Assembly: GCF_014192225.1 (NCBI RefSeq)
Contig: NZ_JACHXS010000012.1
Span: 213,681 to 277,680 of the forward strand
Direction of reading: 5' to 3'
DNA: 64,000 bases
From: Pseudoduganella umbonata
GTDB taxonomy: Bacteria > Pseudomonadota > Gammaproteobacteria > Burkholderiales > Burkholderiaceae_D
Below the pieces are notes generated by a model that ran no database searches, was not told the DNA's origin, and was given only the letters and a program-made list of their open reading frames with translations. Shown here piece by piece: positions 17,145 through 26,000 of this stretch (its first letter is position 1; the number at the start of each line of letters is the position of its first letter). Position numbers and translations under genes: made by a program.

Positions 17145-17459
17145 ATGAAAACTATGATGACTATTGTCATGGCGGTGGCACTGGCCGGCTGCGCGCTGCC
17201 GACGACCGACGTAAAGACGGGTTCATTGCGGCCTGCGCTCGCCGTACAGGGAGCCCCGGCGGGAGCCTTGCTGTATGTCGACGGCATCCAGATCGGCGAG
17301 GCTGCACTCTATGACGGCAAGGCCCGGAAGGTGATGATTGAAGAAGGTGCGCACCGGATCGAGGTCAAGCAGGGGGCCACGTTGCTGCATACCCAGCAGA
17401 TCTTTGCCGGGGCCGGTGAAACAGCAGTAGTGGTGGTCGGCGCGGAAGGGCTTAAATGA
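17145..17459 (+). CDS. Small PEGA-like lipoprotein
   Basis: 104 aa, ATG one base after the CsgG-family stop. The signal peptide carries the lipobox VALAGC. The ~65-residue mature part (APAGALLYVDGIQIGEA, then EEGAHRIEVKQG) has the ligand-like strand pattern of PEGA domains. It is inserted between the CsgG-family gene and DUF4810 and ends in a 4-bp overlap with the latter, so it is part of the operon. It may be an envelope adaptor; no enzymatic motif is seen. Confidence 0.65.
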   Translation: MKTMMTIVMAVALAGCALPTTDVKTGSLRPALAVQGAPAGALLYVDGIQIGEAALYDGKARKVMIEEGAHRIEVKQGATLLHTQQIFAGAGETAVVVVGAEGLK

Positions 17460-17821
17460 ACCGCTTCCTCATCTTGGCCGCATTGTTCGTGCTGACAGCG
17501 TGCGCAGCTCCACAAAAGAAATATGAATGGGGCAGCTATGAACAGTCGCTTTACGAGTACTACAAGGCACCTGCAAACCTGAACGCACTGGTAGCGTCGA
17601 TCGATGCCACGATCGTCAACGCCGAGAAGGCCAATCGGCCCGTCCCGCCGGGTGTCTATGCGGAGTATGGCTTCCTGTTGCTACAGCAGGGCAAGCACCA
17701 GGAGGCAGCCGGATTGTTTACGAAGGAAAAGGCACGCTGGCCTGAATCGGCTAGTCTGATGAACAAGATGATCAAGTTGGCGGAGACCAAGTCCACGACA
17801 ACGAACGAGGTAAAGCAATGA
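17456..17821 (+). CDS. DUF4810 lipoprotein
   Basis: 121 aa. Lipobox LTACAA, then the family start KKYEWGSYEQSLYEYYKAP, followed by a helical region with a TPR-like stretch (YAEYGFLLLQQGKHQEAAGLFTKE). The family is found with CsgG-family and DUF799 lipoproteins in Neisseria and other proteobacteria. ATGA-type overlaps on both sides show translational coupling. The molecular role is not known to me. Confidence 0.8.
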   Translation: MNRFLILAALFVLTACAAPQKKYEWGSYEQSLYEYYKAPANLNALVASIDATIVNAEKANRPVPPGVYAEYGFLLLQQGKHQEAAGLFTKEKARWPESASLMNKMIKLAETKSTTTNEVKQ

Positions 17822-18489
17822 GGGGTGCGATTCGATTATTTGCCATCTTGGGAGCCATGCTGGCGATCCTGAGCGGTTGTGCTACCAAGCAGCCTGTCCA
17901 CAAGGATTACAGTGCTTTGCGCGCTGACGCGCCTCGCTCAGTGCTGGTAGTGCCTGTCGTGAGCCGAAGCGTGGATGTCGATGCGCCTGACTACTTCCTG
18001 TCCACGATTACCCAGCCGATCGCAGAACGGGGTTACTACGTATTCCCAGTCAATCTGGTCAAGCGTGTGATGGAAGACGATGGCATGGCCGATGCCGATC
18101 TGGTACACGGCAGCGATCCGCGTCGCCTTGCGGAACTGTTCGGTGCGGACGCCGTGCTGTATGCCGTGATCGAGCGCTGGGATTCGAAATATGCAGTGCT
18201 GTCTACTGTAACCACGGTAGAAATGAGTTATGCCCTCAAGAGCGGAAAGTCGGGCGAGACGCTATGGGTACATCAGGAAAAGATGGCATACGACCCCGCC
18301 GCGCAGCAATCTTCGGGCGGACTAGCCGGGCTGATTGCCAAGGCTGTCGTCGCAGCGATGGAGAAGGCCAAGCCCAACTACATCCCGTTGGCGCGCACGG
18401 TCAACGGCATCGCGGTCGGCCGCGTCGGCCAAGGCTTGCCGGCGGGCCCGTACGATCCCCAACATCGCATCGATCAACAGCAGTTCTGA
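17818..18489 (+). CDS. DUF799 (GNA1162-like) lipoprotein
   Basis: 223 aa. Lipobox LSGCAT, then HKDYSALRADAPRSVLVVPVVSRSVDV, which matches the DUF799 family typified by the Neisseria lipoprotein GNA1162, with a TolB-N/ABC-like alpha-beta fold. It is the last gene of the CsgG / PEGA-like / DUF4810 / DUF799 operon. A hairpin with a 10-bp perfect stem follows 13 bp after its stop. The conserved trio is thought to form an envelope complex; function is unresolved. Confidence 0.85.
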   Translation: MRGAIRLFAILGAMLAILSGCATKQPVHKDYSALRADAPRSVLVVPVVSRSVDVDAPDYFLSTITQPIAERGYYVFPVNLVKRVMEDDGMADADLVHGSDPRRLAELFGADAVLYAVIERWDSKYAVLSTVTTVEMSYALKSGKSGETLWVHQEKMAYDPAAQQSSGGLAGLIAKAVVAAMEKAKPNYIPLARTVNGIAVGRVGQGLPAGPYDPQHRIDQQQF

Positions 18490-18502
18490 TACCGATGGAG
18501 TG

Positions 18503-18528
18503 TAGCTGCCGCTTGGATGCGGCAGCTA
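18503..18528 (+). terminator. Hairpin after the lipoprotein operon
   Basis: A perfect 10-bp stem (TAGCTGCCGC / GCGGCAGCTA) with a 6-nt loop just after the DUF799 stop. No T-run follows, so it is either a weak or Rho-assisted terminator or an mRNA 3' end stabiliser. Confidence 0.45.
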
Positions 18529-18601
18529 TGCCACTGGTACAAGGCAAGTGTATTGTCCTGTACCAGTCATGTGCGGTATGTTGTCGGTTCCATCGATCCC
18601 C

Positions 18602-20554
18602 ATGCCTCCCATGAGCCAGACGAAGCCCACCGATCCGCACGAAGCCAGCGCGCATGCCGCTCCACAGCACGCCAGCCAGTTCGCGCTGCTCGGGCAGCGC
18701 CGTTTCGCGCCGTTCTTCTGGACCCAGTTCCTGGGCGCCTTCAACGACAACCTGTTCAAGACGGCGCTGATCGTCGTGCTCACGTTCGATGCCGCCAGCT
18801 GGACGACCCTGTCGCCGTCGATGGTGACGAATCTGATCCCAGGCCTGTTCATCCTGCCCTACGTGCTGTTCTCGGCGACTTCCGGCCAGATCGCCGAGAA
18901 ATTCGAGAAAGCGCGGCTGGTGCGCTTCATCAAGTGGGCCGAAATCGCCATCATGGGCATCGCCGCGCTGGGCTGGATGACGCACAGCCTTTGGCTGCTG
19001 GTGCTGGCGATCTTCGCGATGGGCACGCACTCCACGCTGTTCGGCCCCGTCAAATACTCGTACATGCCGCAGCAGCTGAAGCCCGAGGAACTCACCGGCG
19101 GCAACGGCATGGTGGAGATGGGCACCTTCGTCGGCATCCTGCTGGGGCAGGTGTTCGGCGACGTGCTGGTGATGCACGCATCGCTGGGCATCCCCGTGGT
19201 GGCCGCCGGCACCGTCGGCTTCGCGGTACTCGGGCTGCTGGCCAGTTACCGGATTCCCGTAACGCCGGCACCGGCGCCGGACTTGCGGATCGCCTGGAAC
19301 CCGTTCACGGAAACGGTGCGCAACCTGAAGTACTCGGCCGGCAACCGCACGGTGTTCCTGTCGATGCTGGGCAATTCCTGGTTCTGGTTCTACGGCGCGA
19401 TGGTGCTGGCGCAGTTTCCGGTGTACGCGATGACGTACCTGAAGGGCGATCACAGCGTGTTCGTGCTGCTGCTCACCGTGTTCTCGCTGGGGATCGGCGC
19501 CGGCTCGCTGCTGTGCGAGAAGCTTTCCGGCCGCAAGGTGGAAATCGGGCTCGTGCCGTTCGGCTCGATCGGCCTGTCGCTGTTCGGCATCGACCTGTAC
19601 TTCGCCAGCCAGGGCTACGTCGTGCCCGCGGCGGCCACGGTCGACGCACTCGGCATGCTGGCGCAGCCGGGCAGCTGGCGCATCCTGTTCGACGTGGTGA
19701 TGATCGGCGTGTTCGGCGGCTTCTTCATCGTGCCGCTGTTCGCACTGATCCAGCTGCGCTGCGATCCGAAGCACCTGTCGCGCACGATCGCCGGCATGAA
19801 CATCCTGAACGCGCTGTTCATGGTGGCAGCGGCCGGCGTGGCGATCCTGCTGCTGGGCCAGGGCCTCACGATCCCCGAGCTGTTCCTGGCCACCGCCATC
19901 ATGAACGGCATCGTCGCCGCCTACATCTTCTCCCTGGTGCCAGAGTTCCTGATGCGCTTCCTGGCCTGGCTGCTGATCCACACGGTGCACAAGGTGAAGG
20001 TGATCGAGGCAGGCCGCATTCCCGAGCACGGCGCCGCGGTCCTGGTCTGCAACCACGTCAGCTATGTCGATGCGATCGTGATCATGGCGGCAAGCCCGCG
20101 GCCGATCCGCTTCGTGATGGACCACCGCATCTTCGGCACGCCGCTGCTGGGCTGGATCTTTCGCACCGCGAAGGCCATCCCGATCGCGCCGGCCAAGGAA
20201 GACCCGTGGCTGCTGGAGAAATCCTACGTGGATATCGCCCACGCGCTGCACGAGGGGGAGCTGGTGTGCATCTTTCCCGAAGGTCGCCTGACGACGACCG
20301 GCGAAATGAACGAGTTCAAGGGAGGCATTGCCAAGGTCGTGGAGCGTTCGCAGGTGCCGGTGATCCCGATGGCGCTGCGCGGCCTGTGGGGGCACCTGCT
20401 GTCGCGCAGCGAGGGCAACGTGTTCGAACGCGCGTTCCGCAAGGGCCTGCGTTCGCGGCTCGCGCTGGCGGTGGGCCTGCCGGTGGCGCCGCATGCGGCC
20501 ACGCCGGAGCGGTTGCAGCAGGAAGTGCTGGCGCTGCGCGGGGAGTGGAAGTAA
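18602..20554 (+). CDS. MFS transporter-acyltransferase (LplT/PlsC-like) fusion
   Basis: 650 aa from ATG 18602 (18611 equally possible; no strong SD for either). Residues ~20-430 are a 12-helix MFS permease beginning FFWTQFLGAFNDNLFKTA, a hallmark of LplT lysophospholipid flippases. Residues ~440-650 are a PlsC/1-acylglycerol-phosphate acyltransferase domain with the HxxxxD motif NHVSYVD and FPEGRLTTTGEM. It resembles Aas-type proteins without the acyl-ACP synthetase third. The probable role is to import and re-acylate lysophospholipids for envelope repair. Monocistronic. Confidence 0.88.
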   Translation: MPPMSQTKPTDPHEASAHAAPQHASQFALLGQRRFAPFFWTQFLGAFNDNLFKTALIVVLTFDAASWTTLSPSMVTNLIPGLFILPYVLFSATSGQIAEKFEKARLVRFIKWAEIAIMGIAALGWMTHSLWLLVLAIFAMGTHSTLFGPVKYSYMPQQLKPEELTGGNGMVEMGTFVGILLGQVFGDVLVMHASLGIPVVAAGTVGFAVLGLLASYRIPVTPAPAPDLRIAWNPFTETVRNLKYSAGNRTVFLSMLGNSWFWFYGAMVLAQFPVYAMTYLKGDHSVFVLLLTVFSLGIGAGSLLCEKLSGRKVEIGLVPFGSIGLSLFGIDLYFASQGYVVPAAATVDALGMLAQPGSWRILFDVVMIGVFGGFFIVPLFALIQLRCDPKHLSRTIAGMNILNALFMVAAAGVAILLLGQGLTIPELFLATAIMNGIVAAYIFSLVPEFLMRFLAWLLIHTVHKVKVIEAGRIPEHGAAVLVCNHVSYVDAIVIMAASPRPIRFVMDHRIFGTPLLGWIFRTAKAIPIAPAKEDPWLLEKSYVDIAHALHEGELVCIFPEGRLTTTGEMNEFKGGIAKVVERSQVPVIPMALRGLWGHLLSRSEGNVFERAFRKGLRSRLALAVGLPVAPHAATPERLQQEVLALRGEWK

Positions 20555-20597
20555 GGAGCGGAGCCCTATCGGCGGGGCGCAATCGTTAGTGGCCCTA

Positions 20598-20627
20598 CAA
20601 CTCGTTACAAATACATCACACGAGTTG
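20598..20627. promoter_or_regulatory. Inverted repeat upstream of a lipoprotein gene
   Basis: CAACTCGT and ACGAGTTG form 8-bp arms around a 14-nt spacer, 58 bp before the lipoprotein ATG, in a locally AT-rich gap. It could be an operator or a 5' UTR hairpin; no partner protein can be named. Confidence 0.35.
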
Positions 20628-20684
20628 CACATTCCTTTCTAAAATGTTGCCTTCCGTTCCCCTGCACAGAAAAGAGACGAATCA

Positions 20685-21455
20685 ATGACCCGTACCTGGA
20701 AAGCCGCTTTGTCGGTAGCGACCCTGGCCCTGCTGGCCGCCTGCGGCGGCGATGACGACGAGCCGGCGGGCACCTCCACCGGCGGCACCGGCACCGCCTA
20801 CTCGATGGTGCAGACGCAGGACTTCAAGGTGGATGCCAGCGGCTGGACCGGCGAGTCGAGCGACTACACGACCGATACCGCACCGGCCAACGTCGTGTTC
20901 GAACTGCGCGACATCAGCAGCCTCGGCGCCGCGTACAAGGACAGCAAGGCTTATTACGTCAGCGGCACCAACCGCAGCGACGACCTGCTGCTGTACGTGA
21001 AGAAGCAGTTCACCGGCCTGGTGGCGAATACCGAATACACGTTCGCCGTCACGTCGATGAACTTCCTCAGCAACGCGCATTCCGGCTGCATGGGCGTCGG
21101 TGGCGCGCCGGGCGAATCGGTGTGGGTGATCGCGGCGGCGTCGGCCACCGAACCGAAAGCGGTCACCACCAACGGCGACACCCGCCTGAACATCGACCAC
21201 GGCAACCAGGCCGCGCCGGGTGCCGCCTCGATGATGCTGGGCAATATCGCCAACGGCCTGCCATGCGACGGCTCGGCCACCTACGCCTCGAAACTGGTGC
21301 GCAACACCACCGGCATCCGCGTCAAGACCGATGCGGAAGGCAAGGTCTGGGTCCTGCTCGGCATCGACTCCGGCTTCGAAGCTACCACCAGCGTCTACCT
21401 GCAGAATGTGACGATGACGTTCGTACCCTACGTGGCACCAACGACGACGACCTGA
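20685..21455 (+). CDS. Lipoprotein of unknown function
   Basis: 256 aa. Lipobox LLAACGG followed by an acidic/Gly-Thr linker (DDDEPAGTSTGGTGT), so the folded part is tethered to the membrane. The remaining ~215 residues look beta-rich (repeated alternating strands, two Cys at SGCMG and LPCDG that could pair), like a carbohydrate-binding-type or jelly-roll domain, but I recognise no family. SD AAAGAGACG precedes the ATG, and a good terminator follows. Probably a single-gene unit. Confidence 0.7.
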   Translation: MTRTWKAALSVATLALLAACGGDDDEPAGTSTGGTGTAYSMVQTQDFKVDASGWTGESSDYTTDTAPANVVFELRDISSLGAAYKDSKAYYVSGTNRSDDLLLYVKKQFTGLVANTEYTFAVTSMNFLSNAHSGCMGVGGAPGESVWVIAAASATEPKAVTTNGDTRLNIDHGNQAAPGAASMMLGNIANGLPCDGSATYASKLVRNTTGIRVKTDAEGKVWVLLGIDSGFEATTSVYLQNVTMTFVPYVAPTTTT

Positions 21456-21470
21456 TTGTCCTTTCGTCAA

Positions 21471-21504
21471 AAGCCTCCCCGCCATGCGGCCGGGAGGCTT
21501 TTTT
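21471..21504 (+). terminator. Rho-independent terminator
   Basis: Stem GCCTCCC / GGGAGGC (21473-21479 with 21492-21498) followed by six Ts, 16 bp after the lipoprotein stop. Confidence 0.85.
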
Positions 21505-21521
21505 ATTTTGCGCTCCACTTA

Positions 21522-21715
21522 CTGCTGAGCTGGTCTCAAAACAACGCACCGTGCAGCAAGGGGACTGTCCCCGATTTTTGGCAACACTTCGCTATCGTCC
21601 CCATTAATCACCGATAGCCGAGCATGCAAAGTATTCGACGAAGTTTGTTCCTCCATGGTAACTGTTGAGCTGGTTTGAAACCAACAGCAGGGACTGTCCC
21701 CGATTTTTGGCAACA
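21522..21715. repeat. Two direct copies of a GGGACTGTCCC-containing element
   Basis: Copies at ~21522-21586 and ~21662-21715 share GAGCTGGTYTSAAAMCAAC, a GGGACTGTCCC palindrome and the tail CGATTTTTGGCAACA. They lie in the 391-bp gap before the efflux operon; the 75 bp between them are unique. Related GGGGAC-type palindromes recur at 55699-55800. Nothing else was seen in this gap except the operator below. Confidence 0.8.
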
Positions 21716-21790
21716 GATGTCAGCGCTCCATGTTAGCGCTCACTAATGCTGACTCCAAAGTCAGTTAATGCGAAATTTGCCGGAATGTAT

Positions 21791-21810
21791 TAGAATGATC
21801 GTTCATTCTA
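21791..21810. promoter_or_regulatory. TetR-type operator in the efflux promoter
   Basis: TAGAATGATCGTTCATTCTA has 8-bp perfectly inverted arms around a 4-bp centre, 36 bp before the efflux operon ATG. A weak promoter (TTAATG 21765-21770, 17-bp spacer, TATTAG 21788-21793) overlaps it, so bound repressor would block transcription. The shape is typical of AcrR/TtgR-like TetR proteins. A TetR gene lies at 28396, downstream of the operon; that it binds here is inference. Confidence 0.6.
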
Positions 21811-21846
21811 CCGAGCATCCCCTCAAAACCAGAAGGTTCAGTCTTT

Positions 21847-23058
21847 ATGAACAACACGCTCTCCCGCCCGCCGCTGCGTTCGGCCGGCATCCTTTTCCTC
21901 GCATGCGCGGCGGCGCTGACCGCCGGCTGCGACTCCGACAAGCAACAGCAAGCCGGCGCGCCGGGCGGCAAGATGCCGCCGCCGCAGGTGGCCGTGTACA
22001 CCGTGAAGCAGGAAGCTCTGCCGGTGGTGACGGAGCTGCCGGGCCGCACGTCCGCGTTCCAGATCGCCGAAGTGCGCCCGCAGGTGGCCGGCATCGTGCA
22101 GAAGCGCCTGTTCACGGAAGGGGCCGACGTCAAGGCCGGCACCCAGCTGTACCAGATCGACCCGGCCACCTACCAGGCCACGTTCAGCGCCGCCAAGGCC
22201 GCGCTGGCGCGCGCCGAGGCGAACCTGCTGACGGCCGGCCCGAAAGTGAAGCGCTACAAGGAACTGGTGGAAATCGAGGGCGTGAGCCGCCAGGATTACG
22301 ACGACGCGGTAGCCGCCGAAGCCCAGGCGCGCGCGGACGTGGAATCGGCCAGGGCGCAATTGCAGACGGCGCGCATTAACGTCGGATACACCAAGGTGCA
22401 GGCGCCGATCTCGGGCCGCATCGGCCGCTCGAACGTGACCGCGGGCGCGCTGGTGACGGCCGGCCAGGAAACCGCACTGACCACCGTGCAGCAGCTGGAC
22501 CCGATCTATGTCGACGTGACCCAGTCGAGCGAAGACCTGCTGCGCCTGAAGAAATCGCTGGAAGGCGGCGGCGTGAAGAAAGCCGAAGGCAAGGTCACGT
22601 TGCGGCTGGCCGACGGTTCGACGTATGCGCAGGCAGGCAAGCTGCAGTTCGCCGACGTGGCCGTGGACCCGGGCACCGGCAACGTCACGCTGCGCGCGCT
22701 GTTCCCGAACCCGAAGCATGACCTGCTGCCGGGCATGTTCGTGCGCGCCGTCGTCGAAAACGGCGTGAACGAGCAAGCCATCGCCGTGCCGCAGCAGGGT
22801 GTGACGCGCAACCAGAAAGGCGAAGCGACCGCGCTGGTGCTGAACCAGCAGGGCATCGTCGAGCAGCGCGTGATCGCCACCACCGGCACGCTGGGCGACA
22901 GGTGGCTGGTGAAGTCCGGCCTGGCCGCCGGCGACCGCGTGATCGTCGAGGGCATCCAGAAGGTGAAGCCGGGCGCGCCAGCAGTGGTCGCCGCTCCAGC
23001 CGCACCCGCCGCGGCCAGCACCGCTGCCGCCAAGCCGGCCGCCGCCGCCGCTCACTAA
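21847..23058 (+). CDS. RND efflux periplasmic adaptor (AcrA/MexA-like), lipoprotein
   Basis: 403 aa. Signal peptide with lipobox LTAGCD. Order of domains: beta-barrel/lipoyl entry PPPQVAVYTVKQEALPVVTELPGRT, half-lipoyl EVRPQVAGIVQKRLFTEGADVKAG, coiled-coil hairpin (~residues 100-170), second lipoyl half YTKVQAPISGRIGRS, beta-barrel and membrane-proximal domain to ~375, then an Ala/Pro-rich tail. It links the inner-membrane pump to the outer-membrane channel. First gene of a three-gene operon. Confidence 0.93.
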   Translation: MNNTLSRPPLRSAGILFLACAAALTAGCDSDKQQQAGAPGGKMPPPQVAVYTVKQEALPVVTELPGRTSAFQIAEVRPQVAGIVQKRLFTEGADVKAGTQLYQIDPATYQATFSAAKAALARAEANLLTAGPKVKRYKELVEIEGVSRQDYDDAVAAEAQARADVESARAQLQTARINVGYTKVQAPISGRIGRSNVTAGALVTAGQETALTTVQQLDPIYVDVTQSSEDLLRLKKSLEGGGVKKAEGKVTLRLADGSTYAQAGKLQFADVAVDPGTGNVTLRALFPNPKHDLLPGMFVRAVVENGVNEQAIAVPQQGVTRNQKGEATALVLNQQGIVEQRVIATTGTLGDRWLVKSGLAAGDRVIVEGIQKVKPGAPAVVAAPAAPAAASTAAAKPAAAAAH

Positions 23059-23076
23059 GCAAGCAGGAGTCATTCA

Positions 23077-26000
23077 ATGGCAAGATTTTTCATCGATCGT
23101 CCCATCTTCGCGTGGGTGATCGCCATCGTCATCATGCTCGGGGGCGGTCTCGCGATCTGGAGCCTGCCGATCGCGCAGTATCCAAGCATCGCGCCGCCGT
23201 CGATCTCGATTTCCGGTTCGTATCCGGGCGCGTCCGCGAAAACCGTGGAAGACGCCGTCACGCAGGTCATCGAGCAGAAGATGAAGGGCATCGACGGCCT
23301 GCGCTACATGAGTTCCTCGTCGGACTCCACCGGCGGCATCAGCATCACGCTGACGTTCAAGAGCGGCACCAACCCGGACATCGCCCAGGTGCAGGTGCAG
23401 AACAAGCTGCAGCTGGCCACGCCGCTGCTGCCGACCGCCGTGACGCAGCAGGGCCTGGTGGTATCGAAAGCCACCAAGAACTTCCTGCTGGTGCTGGGCT
23501 TCGTTTCCGAAGACAACAGCATGAACCAGGCCGACCTGGGCGACTACGTGGCGGCCAACGTGCTCGACCCGCTGTCGCGCGTGCAGGGCGTGGGCGACGT
23601 GACGCTGTTCGGTTCCCAGTACGCGATGCGCATCTGGCTCGACCCGACCAAGCTGACCAGCTACCAGCTGACGCCGGCCGACGTGATCACCGCCGTGCAG
23701 GCGCAGAACGCCGAAGTCTCGGCCGGTGAACTGGGCGGCGCGCCCGCCGTGCCGGGCCAGCAGCTGAACGCCACCGTGACGGCGCAAAGCCGCCTGCAGA
23801 CCGCCGAACAGTTCGGCGCGATCCTGCTGAAGACGGAATCCAACGGCGCCACCGTGCACCTGCGCGACGTGGCCAAGATGGAACTGGGCCGCGAGAACTA
23901 CGCCACGGTGGCACGCTTCAACGGCAAGCCGGCCACCGGTATCGCGCTGAAGCTGGCCACCGGCGCCAACGCCCTCGATACCGCCAAGGCCGTCGAAGCC
24001 AAGGTCGAGGAGATGAGCAAGCTGTTCCCGAAAGGGATGAAGGCGGTGGTTGCCTTCGACACCACGCCGTTCGTCGAGCTGTCGATCGAGGAAGTGGTCA
24101 AGACGCTGGCCGAGGCCATCGTGCTGGTGTTCCTCGTCATGTACCTGTTCCTGCAGAACTTCCGCGCCACGCTGATCCCGACGATGGCGGTGCCGGTGGT
24201 GCTGCTGGGTACCTTCGCCGTGCTGTCGGCGCTGGGCTATTCCATCAATACGCTGACGATGTTCGCCATGGTCCTGGCCATCGGCCTGCTGGTCGACGAT
24301 GCGATCGTGGTGGTGGAAAACGTCGAGCGCGTGATGACCGAAGAAGGCCTGTCGCCGAAAGAGGCGACGAAGAAATCGATGGGCCAGATCTCCGGCGCGC
24401 TGGTGGGTATCGCGATGGTGCTGTCCGCCGTGTTCGTGCCGATGGCATTCTTCGGCGGTTCGACCGGCGTGATCTACCGCCAGTTCTCGATCACGATCGT
24501 GTCGGCCATGGTGCTGTCCGTGCTGGTGGCGATGATCTTCACGCCGGCGCTGTGCGCCACGTTCCTGAAGCCGGTGGAGAAGGGCCATCACCTGACCAAC
24601 CGCGGCTTCTTCGGCTGGTTCAACCGCACGTTCGAGAAGAGCACCGACAAGTACCAGGGCGTGGTGGCAGGCATGATCCGCCGCCGTGCGCCGTCGATGA
24701 TCCTCTATGCCGTGCTGCTGGCCGTGCTGGCCGTGGTGTTCATGCGCCTGCCGACGTCGTTCCTGCCGGAAGAAGACCAGGGCGTGCTGTTCACGCAGAT
24801 CCAGCTGCCGACCGGCGCCACGCAGGAACGCACGCTGAAGACGATCGAGAAGGTCGAGGACTACTTCATGAACCAGGAAAAGGCCAACGTCGCTTCCGTG
24901 TTCGCGGTGGCCGGCTTCTCGTTCGGCGGCAATGGCCAGAACACCGGTATCGCGTTCGTGCGGATGAAGGACTGGTCCGAACGTTCGGGCAAGGAAAACA
25001 AGGTCAGCGCAATCGCCGGCCGCGCCATGGGCGCGCTGATGCAGCTGCGCGATTCGATGGTGTTCTCGTTCGCACCGCCGGCCGTGATCGAACTGGGTAA
25101 CGCCTCCGGCTTCGACCTGCAGCTGCAGGACGTGGGCGGCGTGGGCCACACGGCACTGATGGCGGCGCGTAACCAGCTGCTCGGCATGGCCGCGCAGAAC
25201 AAGGCGCTGGTGGGCGTGCGCCCGAACGGCCAGGAAGATACGCCGCAGTACAAGGTGACGATCGACCAGCAGAAGGCGACGGCGCTGGGCCTGGCCGTGG
25301 CCGACGTGAACCGCGTGCTGTCGGTGGGCTGGGGTTCGTCGTACGTGAACGACTTCATCGATCGCGGCCGCGTGAAGAAGGTGTTCATGCAGGGCCAGCC
25401 CGATTCGCGCATGGTGCCGGAAGACCTGGCCAAGTGGTTCGTGCGGAACAATGCCGGCGAGATGGTGCCGTTCTCCGCCTTCGCCACCGGCGAGTGGATC
25501 TATGCGTCGCCGCGCCTGGAGCGCTACAACGGCCTGTCGTCCGTGAACATCCAGGGCAGCCCGGCGCCGGGCGTGAGCTCCGGCGCGGCCATGGCCGAAG
25601 TGGAAAAGATGATCGCGCAACTGCCGCCGGGCATCGGCTACGAATGGACCGGCCTGTCGGTGGAGGAACGCGAATCCGGTTCGCAGACGCCGATGCTGTA
25701 CACGATTTCGATCCTGATCGTGTTCCTGTGTCTGGCCGCGCTGTATGAAAGCTGGTCGGTGCCGTTCTCCGTGCTGCTGGTGATCCCGCTGGGCATCATC
25801 GGTACCGTGATCGCCACCTGGGGCTTCCACCTGGCGAACGACGTGTACTTCCAGGTCGGTCTGCTGACCGTGGTCGGCCTGGCGGCGAAGAACGCGATCC
25901 TGATCGTGGAATTCGCCAAGGAACTGCAGGAAGGCGGCATGGACGTGCGCGAAGCCACGCTGCAAGCGGTCAAGCTGCGCCTGCGCCCGATCCTGATGAC

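Noticed and set aside
21519..21713. Minus-strand frame containing two KIGDSP segments
   Set aside because: It is simply the translation of the two repeat copies; no RBS or protein-like features.
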